Origin: Fibrobacter sp. UWB16
Lineage (GTDB): Bacteria > Fibrobacterota > Fibrobacteria > Fibrobacterales > Fibrobacteraceae
Length of the DNA: 64,000 bases
Assembly: GCF_900215325.1 (NCBI RefSeq)
Contig: NZ_OCMS01000003.1
Location: 1-64,000 of the forward strand
Reading direction: 5' to 3'
In this document: one piece after another, positions 18,202 to 26,467 of the stretch
Position numbering within the stretch: the first letter of the stretch is position 1
Layout: each line of letters opens with the position of its first letter
Translations under genes and position numbers: made by a program
The notes under the pieces: model-generated
Seen by the model: the letters and a program-made list of their open reading frames with translations, nothing else
Told to the model about the DNA's origin: nothing
The model's database searches: none

Positions 18202-19623
18202 ATGAAAAAGAATATTGTTATTAGTATTTTCCTTTTGCCAATAGTTCTTTTGGCTGCAGATTATTCCATTTTTGGTCTCGATGGGAAAAAAATTGGAAAT
18301 GAGGATTGTTTAGAAAAAACAGAATGTGTTTCTTCTGCTCGATCGAAATATTCAAAAGCAATCGTTATTGTTGGTGATTCGCAAAAAAGTTTTTCATCAA
18401 AAACTTTGTCTCGATCAATACAAAACGATGACTCCTTTAAAATATCCCTACGGGATTCTATTTCGTGGGTCGAAGTAGAGAAAAATACGATGGTTTCGTT
18501 ATGTGTAGATGATGCAAATGGTGGTCGTTGGTTTATTTACGATTTATCGTATAGTTCTCCGAATGATTCTTGTGTGTTATTTGATTCTGGCAAGTTTGTT
18601 AAGTCTTCGCAGATTCGTTATGTTTCAAAAACAGGAAAAAAACAGATTGTGAATATTCTTGTTGGGATGAGACGAATCGATTTGTCCAAATCTATGCATG
18701 AAATCGGTTTTTATGGCAAGGAATATTCTTTGAAGAAGAATGTTATATATACTGATGAACGAAAAAATATGAATAATAGAGAGTATCCAGATCCAGTAAG
18801 GGATACGTCTATAAAAGAAATTCTTGCTGTTGATAAATATTTGGTAACGAATTGTGAAATAATTTACGGGTTATGGGATTCAATACCAAGTTATTCCCGT
18901 GCTAAAGATAAAATTCCTTTAGAGTATCATAATTATTGGATTGGGAAAAAGAAGAACATGCAAAAAAATGGAATTTGCGATACGCATGATTCAGCGGCAG
19001 TTAGAGTATATTTGTATGATGCTTTGGTTTATGCTAATGCTCGTAGTATTCGTGATGGATTAAAGCCTGTATATAAATTAAAAAAAATAAAACAAAAAAA
19101 ATATTTACCTAAGTTGTATAAAGATGGTAGTTTTGATGTTGCTACAACAAGTTTTTTCGAAACATACGAAAACTCAGATGAAGGGTGGATTCGTGTTGAA
19201 ATAGATGATAATGCTGATGGTTATCGTCTTCCTTACTATAATGAATGGATGACTTTGGCTAAAGCTGGAAATAAAAAGTCAAAGTATATTTGGGGAAATA
19301 GTGAAAATTCTACTTTGGCCTCTGAATATGCGTGGTTTGGCGAAGGTGTTATGATTTCTGAAAAGTACGGTGTCTATGATCAAGAGTCTCGCCCAGTTGG
19401 AATGAAGAAGCCAAATGATTATGGACTTTATGATATGATGGGCCTTGTGTGTGAAAATGTAATGTTGCCGGGAAAGAGTATTTTTGGAAACGAAATAACT
19501 TCTTGTAAGGGTGGTTTTTTATATGATTCCTTGCAGGCTTTGAATTTTGGTGCCCATGCTAATAATTATGTTGGTGGCTATGGTAAGTATCAAGGTTTAA
19601 GGCTTGTCCGCCTATTAAAATAG
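18202..19623 (+). CDS. SUMF1/FGE-fold exported protein, probably non-catalytic
   Basis: 473 residues with a signal peptide (ending VLLAA near 19) and AAGGAG before the ATG. The N-terminal ~190 residues are unassigned and contain several Cys. The C-terminal ~270 residues match the formylglycine-generating-enzyme (SUMF1) fold: VDKYLVTNCE near 210, GYRLPYYNEW near 338, NDYGLYDMMG near 409 and the terminal GLRLVRLL. The paired active-site cysteines of true FGE, expected just before the GLRLVR end, are absent, so enzyme activity is unlikely. Proteins with this lectin-like fold often serve as binding modules. It is the third gene of the operon after the beta-helix protein and the metalloprotease, with a 10-bp gap. 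Confidence 0.75.
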   Translation: MKKNIVISIFLLPIVLLAADYSIFGLDGKKIGNEDCLEKTECVSSARSKYSKAIVIVGDSQKSFSSKTLSRSIQNDDSFKISLRDSISWVEVEKNTMVSLCVDDANGGRWFIYDLSYSSPNDSCVLFDSGKFVKSSQIRYVSKTGKKQIVNILVGMRRIDLSKSMHEIGFYGKEYSLKKNVIYTDERKNMNNREYPDPVRDTSIKEILAVDKYLVTNCEIIYGLWDSIPSYSRAKDKIPLEYHNYWIGKKKNMQKNGICDTHDSAAVRVYLYDALVYANARSIRDGLKPVYKLKKIKQKKYLPKLYKDGSFDVATTSFFETYENSDEGWIRVEIDDNADGYRLPYYNEWMTLAKAGNKKSKYIWGNSENSTLASEYAWFGEGVMISEKYGVYDQESRPVGMKKPNDYGLYDMMGLVCENVMLPGKSIFGNEITSCKGGFLYDSLQALNFGAHANNYVGGYGKYQGLRLVRLLK

Positions 19624-19645
19624 ACGCTTGATTAGAAAAGTTTTT

Positions 19646-19665
19646 CCCTCAGTTATTGCTGAGGG
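19646..19665. terminator. Hairpin ending the three-gene operon
   Basis: CCCTCAG-ttattg-CTGAGGG is a perfect 7-bp stem 23 bp after the SUMF1-like gene. A T-run precedes it and the following sequence is T-rich but interrupted, so terminator strength is uncertain. Confidence 0.55.
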
Positions 19666-19689
19666 ATTATGTTATTTCGTAAGTAATAG

Positions 19690-19697
19690 TATATTTG
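19690..19697 (+). promoter_or_regulatory. TAnnTTTG promoter element
   Basis: TATATTTG, 30 nt before the ATG at 19728, with a separate AGGAG ribosome site between. This is a conventional leader, unlike the leaderless cases. Confidence 0.5.
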
Positions 19698-19727
19698 GAA
19701 AGTCCTATTATTAGGAGATGGAGTTGA

Positions 19728-20963
19728 ATGAAATTTAGGAAAAATACATGCATATTTTTAGTGTCTCTTTTGTATTGGGCTTGTACTGAATCTGGTATTG
19801 ATGCTGAAGAACGAAATCCTTCTGTTAAAGGTTATTTTTTTATCACTCCTAATGTCCATCAATTAAGTGATTCTCTTGATGAACGGATTACGAAAGAGGG
19901 GGTGAGAACGCGAATTACATCTGGCGGTAGATACTCCCTTGTTGCTTATAGTGATTCTGTTGATGTTGAACCAGTGCTTTTCGTTGATAGCATTGAATGC
20001 TGCGAAACGGGATGCTCTGGTCATCGAGAGGGGAATCGTTTCTTATTTGAATTTTCGTGTGAATTAAATGAACCTGCTCATGCTATTTTGCATTTAAAAG
20101 ATGTGGGTGGAAATTTTTTGGATTATTCTTTTTATAATGTGAGTTTGGTTGGTGTGGGTGATTATTCAGATCATTTATCATTGAATTTGATTGTTGCAGG
20201 AGCTTTTGATAGCACCGCAGATGGTAAATCAGTTGATAGTCTTGCAAGGGCTATTGGACAATCTATTCATAATTATTTTGATATTCAAGTAGATACGGTT
20301 TATATTTCTTATGCGTATGAACATCCTTCTGTGGGGTATATGTTTACGAAGGATTCAGTTATGTATGTAGGCTCATCGCGTATTATAGATTCATTAAGTG
20401 AACCATGGGGTGAGTCTGGAAAAGATGGTGCGTTTGATATAGTTTTAGTCGATTATATAGATAGTGTTAGAGCGGGATATGCTTATAGATTTTTTTACCA
20501 AAGCTCTTTGAATTTGGATGTGTCGGTTGTTGCTTTTCGTGGTTCAGATGGCCTTGCTCGTGGTTCAAAAACTATTCAAAATGTGTCGGTGCATGAAATT
20601 GGCCATGTTTTGGGGCTGTCTCATACGACGCTGACTATGAAAGAGCTGTTGGCGTGGGGCGATTATTCAGTTTATGAAGATGGTTTAGAAGATACGCCCT
20701 ATTGTCAGAAATATGTAGATAAATATAAAGATAGTTTGAAATTAAAAGGCTTAGGAAAGCGTTGTTTTGATATTGAAGATCCTTTGGATTGGGCTTTGTT
20801 GGATAGTACTTATAAAACAGATTCGTTAGTAGTTCTTTGGACTGGTTGTCCTGATTATTTCAACATTATGTATCCTTATGAAGGCGGTGAATATGATTAT
20901 TTAGAATCTTCCCCGATGCAGCGCGAAATTTTCAAAAAAAACCTGACGCTTATTCCGCATTGA
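19728..20963 (+). CDS. Metzincin metalloprotease lipoprotein
   Basis: 411 residues. The signal peptide ends LYWAC, giving a putative lipid-anchored Cys with a relaxed lipobox. The zinc site HEIGHVLGLSH at 289-299 is the full metzincin HExxHxxGxxH motif. FNIMYPY supplies the Met-turn (Met381), followed by SPMQREIF as in many bacterial and archaeal metzincins. Residues ~30-140 are a beta-rich N-terminal domain with a Cys cluster (SIECCETGCSGH). It probably cleaves proteins outside the cell, and the substrate is unknown. AGGAG precedes the ATG. It is the second metzincin-type lipoprotein in the same AT-rich block, unrelated in overall sequence to the one at 16326. Confidence 0.85.
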   Translation: MKFRKNTCIFLVSLLYWACTESGIDAEERNPSVKGYFFITPNVHQLSDSLDERITKEGVRTRITSGGRYSLVAYSDSVDVEPVLFVDSIECCETGCSGHREGNRFLFEFSCELNEPAHAILHLKDVGGNFLDYSFYNVSLVGVGDYSDHLSLNLIVAGAFDSTADGKSVDSLARAIGQSIHNYFDIQVDTVYISYAYEHPSVGYMFTKDSVMYVGSSRIIDSLSEPWGESGKDGAFDIVLVDYIDSVRAGYAYRFFYQSSLNLDVSVVAFRGSDGLARGSKTIQNVSVHEIGHVLGLSHTTLTMKELLAWGDYSVYEDGLEDTPYCQKYVDKYKDSLKLKGLGKRCFDIEDPLDWALLDSTYKTDSLVVLWTGCPDYFNIMYPYEGGEYDYLESSPMQREIFKKNLTLIPH

Positions 20964-21055
20964 TTCCGTTTTCGCTTGAAAAACTTTTTATTTGATATAT
21001 CTGTAATTTTCTTAATTTTTTTTATATTTAGTACAAATGTTTTTAATGAGTATAA

Positions 21056-21976
21056 ATGAAGCTCTTATTCTATTTTAGTTTGCTTTTTACTTTACTTTTT
21101 GTGGCTTGCGATGATGAATCTAGCAATCCATTTGTTGCGAATGAAAATTCGTCATCCTTGATCCCAATTGGGGCTCTTTCTAGCAGTAGCAATGGAAATC
21201 CCGGCTCAATGGTCGGAGGGACAAGTAGCAGCCTTATGGATTCCGCTGTTTCTTCGAGTTCATCAAAAGATAAATTGTCTTCTTCTGTTGTTAAAAGCAG
21301 TAGTTCACTTCGGATGAGTTCTGCAAGTTTATCTTCTGGCAGTAATCGCAAAGCTTCTATCAGTTCTTCGAGCGTCCAGAATGAGAAATCATCTTCATCA
21401 GAAAAGAATGATGCGGTGACAGGAACCATGACGGATGAACGTGACGGGCAGACTTACAAGATTGTGAAAATTGGACACTTGTGGTGGTTTGCACAAAATC
21501 TCAATTACGAAACAGTGGATAGTCACTGCTATAACGATTCTGCTGAGTATTGTGCGAAATATGGACGGCTTTATAAATGGGCGGCTGCTGTTGGCAAGTC
21601 GGAAGATGAGTGCGGATATAGACATGAATGTAATCTTACGTTACCGGTGCAGGGGGCTTGCCCGCCGGGATGGCGTGTTCCGTCAAATTACGATTGGAAC
21701 GATTTGATTGTTGCTGCTGGTGGCGATGAGATTGCAGGCGAAGTGTTGAGAGAATCGAAAGAAGGCGGTTTTGCATTGCTTTATGCGGGGCGAATAAATT
21801 TTGCTGGTGAATTTGTTCAAGAAGGACGGAGTGCATGTATTTGGACTTCTAGCGAGACTGACGAATATGACGCATATTATGCGGACTTTTACTATTCTTA
21901 TAGCAAAGTGATTTTCCCTAATGATGCCGAAAAGTATGATGGCTATTCCGTTCGCTGCGTAAAGGGAGAACTATAG
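21056..21976 (+). CDS. FISUMP-domain lipoprotein
   Basis: 306 residues. The signal peptide ends LLFVAC (Cys18). Residues ~30-125 are a Ser-rich low-complexity linker (SSSS runs). Residues ~130-306 are the Fibrobacter succinogenes major paralogous domain: DGQTYKIVKIGHLWWFAQNL, four or more Cys, CPPGWRVPSNYDWNDL and the terminal YSVRCVKGEL. The domain is a large lineage-specific family of surface lipoproteins whose function is not established. TATATTTA at 21023-21030 may be its promoter. No clear Shine-Dalgarno was seen. It lies inside the AT-rich island, although its own codon use is closer to the host. Confidence 0.9.
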   Translation: MKLLFYFSLLFTLLFVACDDESSNPFVANENSSSLIPIGALSSSSNGNPGSMVGGTSSSLMDSAVSSSSSKDKLSSSVVKSSSSLRMSSASLSSGSNRKASISSSSVQNEKSSSSEKNDAVTGTMTDERDGQTYKIVKIGHLWWFAQNLNYETVDSHCYNDSAEYCAKYGRLYKWAAAVGKSEDECGYRHECNLTLPVQGACPPGWRVPSNYDWNDLIVAAGGDEIAGEVLRESKEGGFALLYAGRINFAGEFVQEGRSACIWTSSETDEYDAYYADFYYSYSKVIFPNDAEKYDGYSVRCVKGEL

Positions 21977-22027
21977 GAAAAATTTTAAATTATATTCATA
22001 AATGAACGATTAAAAAGGAGGAGAGAA

Positions 22028-22954
22028 ATGAATTTTTTGAGGATTGCGGCGACGTTAGGATGTCTTCTTTGTGTTGCTTGTTCGGACAGCGGAAAGTCAA
22101 ATCCGTCAAGCAGTGTGGTGAACGATGCGGATAAATCCAATATAGTGTATTCCTACGTGAAGGTGAAAAATTATAATAGCGGGCCTTATGCTGTTGATAC
22201 GTTTACGATTGCGTCGAGATATTTCAATTGCGATATTCAAGACTCGAATTTTGAATGCCGGTACATTGATTTTTGTCATGAAAAGCGCAATGAAAAATTT
22301 CCTATCGATGCGGATACGGTTCGTTTGAATTATGGTGAAAATCGGGTATCGAATTTTTCGTTCGAAGTTGAAGTTCCTAAAATTGATATGGTCGCATTGC
22401 GAAAATTTTTTGCAGAGCTTCGTTTGCCTCCATGTGCTGTGTTGAAGGATTCCGTCTTTTCGAATTACTCGTTCGAGGCGAAAGGCTTGCCTGAAAACAT
22501 ATCTTTGATGAGTGAAAAAATTGAAGGCTTTGATTGGATTTCAAAACATACAATGGATTCGATAAACGCTTCGTCGGAGAATAGCGTGGCTTTAATTCGT
22601 GCGGATAGATGCGCGGAGGAACGGTTCCCGCCTGATTCTATAAAGTTGTTTGCAAAATGTGAAGCGAGAAGTTCATGTAAAATGCCGGTTGTATATACTG
22701 CATCTGTGAAAGAGAATCCACCTAAGGTATGTTATACAAAGATTGATAAAAAAACAGGAATCGAAGAAGATGTTGGAACCGTCGATGGTTACTTGAAAAT
22801 GACCAAAGATGTTTTGATGGGTGGGTACTATACTCTTGTGAATACTCGAACGGAACCGTTTGTTTCTGATACAACGGTCAATTGGACGTTGATTTACGTT
22901 GATCAATATGGTCGCAGGGATTCTCTAGCGATGACGACCGTATTAAAAAAATAA
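22028..22954 (+). CDS. Lipoprotein of unknown function
   Basis: 308 residues. The signal peptide ends LLCVAC (Cys18), followed by a Ser/Asn spacer. AAAAAGGAGGAGAG gives a strong ribosome site. The mature part contains about nine Cys, mostly in two groups, and ends in alternating hydrophobic strands (TVNWTLIYVDQYGRRDSLAM), which suggests an Ig-like or other beta-sandwich domain. I do not recognise a family. It is the last gene of the AT-rich block, and its stop is one base from the convergent LT-like gene's stop. Confidence 0.75.
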   Translation: MNFLRIAATLGCLLCVACSDSGKSNPSSSVVNDADKSNIVYSYVKVKNYNSGPYAVDTFTIASRYFNCDIQDSNFECRYIDFCHEKRNEKFPIDADTVRLNYGENRVSNFSFEVEVPKIDMVALRKFFAELRLPPCAVLKDSVFSNYSFEAKGLPENISLMSEKIEGFDWISKHTMDSINASSENSVALIRADRCAEERFPPDSIKLFAKCEARSSCKMPVVYTASVKENPPKVCYTKIDKKTGIEEDVGTVDGYLKMTKDVLMGGYYTLVNTRTEPFVSDTTVNWTLIYVDQYGRRDSLAMTTVLKK

Positions 22955-22955
22955 T

Positions 22956-23906
22956 CTATTCCGCTCTTTTACGCGGCACGAGCGTCATCCCGTTGCTACG
23001 GTAGTATTGAATGTCCGTAAGGACTTGGCCCACCCAATAATGCTTTTGCGGGTCCTTGCGCCAGTTCTCGAATTTGTTGCGATGCTCTGTGTCGGGGTAG
23101 AATTGTGCGACCGCGTCGGCGAGCGTGGGTGATGTCGCGAGAACTTTTTTGAGGCGGCGGGCGCCTATATCAATTTGTTCTAAACCCTTTCCTGTATCGA
23201 GCGCTAAGAGTCCTGACGTGTTGTTTTTGCCCTGATAGTTCATCTGGAATCCGGAAGTGTGATGGATGATGGACATGAGAACGGCAGGATCCGTGCGTTC
23301 GCGGAGGCATGCTTCAAGCACAGGCAAGTTGCAAAGGTGTTCGCTGTCCCAGCGCTTTCCGTTGTATGTGATTTTCAGCGTGTGGTCCGTGTCTTCGGAA
23401 TTGATTTCGATATCGTAGCGGATGCCGAGATCGCGTTGTAGCGCTTTTGTGAGGCGGATTCCCCTGTTCCTGAATTTTTTGTAGCCAATCATCTTTATCT
23501 GTAACGTGTCCTTGATGGATTCGAGAATCGGCGTTGTAGGGCGCGTGACAACGATATTGTAATTGTTGATGACGGTGGGGAGGATATAGGCGAGTTCTGC
23601 GGCCGCGCTGTCGAGATTGCAGTTCATGTCGATGATGAGCTCACCTTGGTCGCAGAGCTTTTGAATCGCGGACGTGGTGTACTTCTGGTATTCGAGCTTT
23701 TCATCAATTGTTGGGCGCGGGGATTCTTCGGGGTGCGTCGCATATGCGGTTGTGATGGCCGCGATCCCCAAGGCACAAGCGATGATGGTGAGTTTGACCT
23801 TGATGCTCCTCCAGAGAATGCGGATAACTGCACGACCTTTTTTAGTCATGCAGATGCATAGTAGCCAAATGACGGCGATGCCCGCCCAGAGGAGAATTAA
23901 GTTCAC
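22956..23906 (-). CDS. Membrane-anchored lytic-transglycosylase-like protein, catalytic Glu absent
   Basis: 316 residues from a GTG start 14 bp after the RavA-like gene. Two N-terminal hydrophobic segments (about 3-19 and 38-56) place the rest outside the inner membrane. Residues ~205-290 follow the Slt/MltE-like layout. VLMSIIHHTSGFQMN stands where lytic transglycosylases have IIxxESGF. It is followed by SGLLALD (usually GLMQLMP) and a helix with DIGARRLKKVLA (usually NxxxGxxYLxxLL). The catalytic Glu is Thr217, so it may bind rather than cleave glycan chains. The assignment is from motif layout only. Its last 23 codons overlap the 68-bp direct repeat, and a second copy of the C-terminus lies at 12942. 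Confidence 0.6.
   Translation of the reverse strand: MNLILLWAGIAVIWLLCICMTKKGRAVIRILWRSIKVKLTIIACALGIAAITTAYATHPEESPRPTIDEKLEYQKYTTSAIQKLCDQGELIIDMNCNLDSAAAELAYILPTVINNYNIVVTRPTTPILESIKDTLQIKMIGYKKFRNRGIRLTKALQRDLGIRYDIEINSEDTDHTLKITYNGKRWDSEHLCNLPVLEACLRERTDPAVLMSIIHHTSGFQMNYQGKNNTSGLLALDTGKGLEQIDIGARRLKKVLATSPTLADAVAQFYPDTEHRNKFENWRKDPQKHYWVGQVLTDIQYYRSNGMTLVPRKRAE
22981..23048. repeat. 68-bp direct repeat, right copy (candidate attachment site)
   Basis: Identical to 12967-13034, within the 3' end of the LT-like gene. The gene remains intact, as expected when an inserted element restores the 3' end of its target. Confidence 0.8.
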
Positions 23907-23920
23907 GCCCTCAATATACG

Positions 23921-25468
23921 TTATTTTTCGGCGTTAGAAGGCTGTGCAGCTTGGGGTGCCTGCGGTTTCACTTGCGGCTTGCCGACTAGATTCGGGGTCT
24001 TGAGCATGTTGCTCGGTAACGTGGCGATGACTTCGCTTGCCTTCTTGATGGTCTTGATGATATTTGCAGTGTTGTCGAACTGTTCCTTGATATCGTTTTG
24101 AACGGCGTTGAACATCTGCGTAAAGCAGAAAAGGTCTTCCTTGGACTCGTTGAATAATTTATATGTATTTCGCAATGCGACGAGGTTTGCCGTTTCGCGT
24201 TCCATGGATTCCTTGATTTCGGCATTAAGCGTGTCGCGGAGGACTTTCTTTTCGTCGATGATTTCGGGAGCGTTTTCTCTCAAGATGTATGTCGGGAGCG
24301 TTCCGAATTCTTCGAACTTGATGTTAGTGGAATTGGACTGGTTGACGGAGCTGCGCAGCCCGCTGGTGCGAACTTGCGGATCGATAGAAATGGTGCAGTT
24401 TGAAGTGCCGTGGTAATTACAGACAACACGTTTTTCGATTTGACGGAGCTCGTTGTACGGATTGAAGTTGATGTCTGTTTCGATGTACTTGAGTGGCGCG
24501 TAAAGCGGTACGGATTCGCCTGCGATCGTGATGCGGTAGGCGAGGCACTTTTCACCGTTGAACGGCTTGGTTTCGTAAAGGTTGTTAGAACTGTGGACGA
24601 GATGGTTGACGCGCATGAGCAGGTTGTTGGCGTCATAAGGCGTTTCAAGGAGGCTCGGCGTGTTCTTGTATAATTGCTCTTTGAGAATTTGCTTGTAGCT
24701 TTCAGAAATGGCGGTGTTCGATGCGCTACGGCCCCAGATGGATGTTCCGAGGAAGAACGTGTCGATGAGCTTTGTCTCGGTGCGGCCGTTGAGGAAGGCG
24801 ATAGCCTTGATCATGTTTGAAAGCGCAAGCCATCTGCGGATGGGTACGTAAACGCAGTTCTTTTCGCAGGTCTCTGCAACTTTGCCAATGACGGCAAGCG
24901 TGTTCGGGGAGAGCGTTACCTTGCTGAGTGCCTGAATCCATTCTGCCTGTTCTTCGGCGCTGATAGCAATTGACGGAGGCACGATGACATTACTGTCGGT
25001 GCCGTGAATTTGTAAGAGCTTGCAAAGGGCGTCCGAGGAGATGCTGTCAGGAAGCATGATGGTCAGCGTCACTTGATCGCTTACTTCGGACCTGCTCAGA
25101 GCCGATTCCGGTTTCTGGTCGCCAGAGATGATGATGGAATTCTTTTCGTGATCGTGGATGACAATCTGGAGATTGCTCTTGCTCAGTTCATCGTTTGGCG
25201 TGAAGTTGTCAAAGATGATCAGGTTAAAATCATTGATGTTGTCGGGGAGCTGTCTTTGCTTTTTTCCGAGCTTTAAAACACGGGCGTCTTTAAATGCGCT
25301 TGAAATTCTGCGGATAAAGAGGGAGCTTCCACAGCCGGGGCGGCCATAGAGGTAGAACGGTTCCTGAATCAGTGCGGTGAGGAAACCCAACTGCACATAG
25401 TATTCTCTTTCTGGAATGTCTTTGGTGATGATCTGAAGAAGTTCGGCAAAACGTTCACGCAAATTCAT
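23921..25468 (-). CDS. RavA/MoxR-like AAA+ protein with degenerate nucleotide site
   Basis: 515 residues, preceded by AGGGAGAG. The N-terminus (RERFAELLQIITKDIPEREYY) and the GRPGCGSS loop at 42-49 line up with RavA-type MoxR AAA+ ATPases. So does the VPIRRWLALSNMIKAIAFLNGR segment near 214-237, which corresponds to the RavA 'VSDRRW' helix. Two key residues are changed: the Walker A lysine is Ser48, and the Walker B acidic pair is D87-N88. ATP hydrolysis is therefore doubtful. The C-terminal 200 residues are charged and helical, with a Pro/Ala/Gln-rich tail. RavA normally pairs with a VWA protein (ViaA); none is nearby, and the downstream partner is the LT-like membrane protein. It follows lpxK by 63 bp and may share its transcript. 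Confidence 0.65.
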   Translation of the reverse strand: MNLRERFAELLQIITKDIPEREYYVQLGFLTALIQEPFYLYGRPGCGSSLFIRRISSAFKDARVLKLGKKQRQLPDNINDFNLIIFDNFTPNDELSKSNLQIVIHDHEKNSIIISGDQKPESALSRSEVSDQVTLTIMLPDSISSDALCKLLQIHGTDSNVIVPPSIAISAEEQAEWIQALSKVTLSPNTLAVIGKVAETCEKNCVYVPIRRWLALSNMIKAIAFLNGRTETKLIDTFFLGTSIWGRSASNTAISESYKQILKEQLYKNTPSLLETPYDANNLLMRVNHLVHSSNNLYETKPFNGEKCLAYRITIAGESVPLYAPLKYIETDINFNPYNELRQIEKRVVCNYHGTSNCTISIDPQVRTSGLRSSVNQSNSTNIKFEEFGTLPTYILRENAPEIIDEKKVLRDTLNAEIKESMERETANLVALRNTYKLFNESKEDLFCFTQMFNAVQNDIKEQFDNTANIIKTIKKASEVIATLPSNMLKTPNLVGKPQVKPQAPQAAQPSNAEK

Positions 25469-25531
25469 ATTTTCTCTCCCTAGTTCTTGTGCTTAAAAAT
25501 ACAATAAAAAAGGGAAAAGTTACCGAAATTT

Positions 25532-26398
25532 TTACGAAGAATGTAATGTTAGGTGGGCCGAAACTTCAATTTCTTGGATGGCAATATGGAGCTTGGGGTG
25601 TTCGAGGTTTGTTTGCGGTAGACGGCAGGCGTCTTTTTGTGAAATAATAATGTCGTTGCCACAAGAAATTTCTTTTTGAACAACTTGTGCGAAATGTTTA
25701 TCGTGGTCCGGGCGCGTAATGACTTTATTTATTTGTATGCCGGTGCTTGCCGCGAATGTACCGATATCGTCAATGAATCTTTTGGGGGAACCGAGACCGC
25801 AAATGAGGGTGGCGGATAATGGCTTGCCGGGAATGTAATTTGTTATGGATTTAATGTAAAAGCGAATATCGGGCGTTTGGGAATCTGCATCGAAGCAACG
25901 GATATGGATGATTTCGCTTTCGTCGTGGTCCTGCTTTAAACTGCGGAACGGCCCTGCGGGCCAAAGCTTTGTCCAAGACGTGGGCGGTTCTTCCCAGTCA
26001 AGGCAAATGCGGTGGGCGCCTGTAAAGCGCGAATCTTCGAATCCGTCGTCGCAGAGGATGATGTCGAATTTGTCCTGAATTTCTTTGGCGGTCGAATAGC
26101 GGTTGCTGGTCGCGATGACCTTTGCGCTGTGCGAGAGGCTGTTTTGCAACAAGATAAATTCGTCCCATGCGGCGCTGTGGCAAAGAACCGCAACTTTTTT
26201 ACCTTGTTCTTGAAGACGCTTTGCAAGCCAGATGGTGAACGGAGTCTTTCCGGCGCCGCCTGCTAGGTAACTCCCGACGATAATGACGGGAGTCTGAATG
26301 GGCGGTTGTGGCCGTAAAAATATTTTATGGTGCAGCTTGTACGCAATCCGGTAGAATGCGGCTGCTGCAAGACGGAAAGGCTTCGTTGTGTATATCAT
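25532..26398 (-). CDS. lpxK: Tetraacyldisaccharide 4'-kinase (lipid A synthesis)
   Basis: 288 residues. The N-terminal P-loop VGSYLAGGAGKTPF matches the LpxK GGTGKTP loop. CDDGFEDSRF corresponds to the DDGLQH region, LWPAGPFRS to LLPAGPLRE, and the C-terminal ISQKDACRL to TTEKDAVKL. LpxK phosphorylates the 4' position of the lipid A disaccharide at the inner face of the cytoplasmic membrane. The protein is about 40 residues shorter than E. coli LpxK, and the N-terminal membrane segment is weak. It lies between aroC (69 bp upstream) and the RavA-like gene on the same strand. Confidence 0.9.
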   Translation of the reverse strand: MIYTTKPFRLAAAAFYRIAYKLHHKIFLRPQPPIQTPVIIVGSYLAGGAGKTPFTIWLAKRLQEQGKKVAVLCHSAAWDEFILLQNSLSHSAKVIATSNRYSTAKEIQDKFDIILCDDGFEDSRFTGAHRICLDWEEPPTSWTKLWPAGPFRSLKQDHDESEIIHIRCFDADSQTPDIRFYIKSITNYIPGKPLSATLICGLGSPKRFIDDIGTFAASTGIQINKVITRPDHDKHFAQVVQKEISCGNDIIISQKDACRLPQTNLEHPKLHIAIQEIEVSAHLTLHSS

Positions 26399-26467
26399 TA
26401 GCAGTGCCTCGATGCATGTCGTGCCGGACTCCGTTCCTGCATCGCCTTTTCATAAGCTAGAACTTAA

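Noticed and set aside
18202-19623. Active formylglycine-generating enzyme or sulfatase maturase
   Set aside because: The fold motifs are present, but the active-site Cys pair is missing and the protein is exported.
13035-22980. Integrase, transposase or phage gene inside the repeat-bracketed block
   Set aside because: Each gene in the block was read; all have signal peptides and none shows recombinase, transposase or phage motifs.
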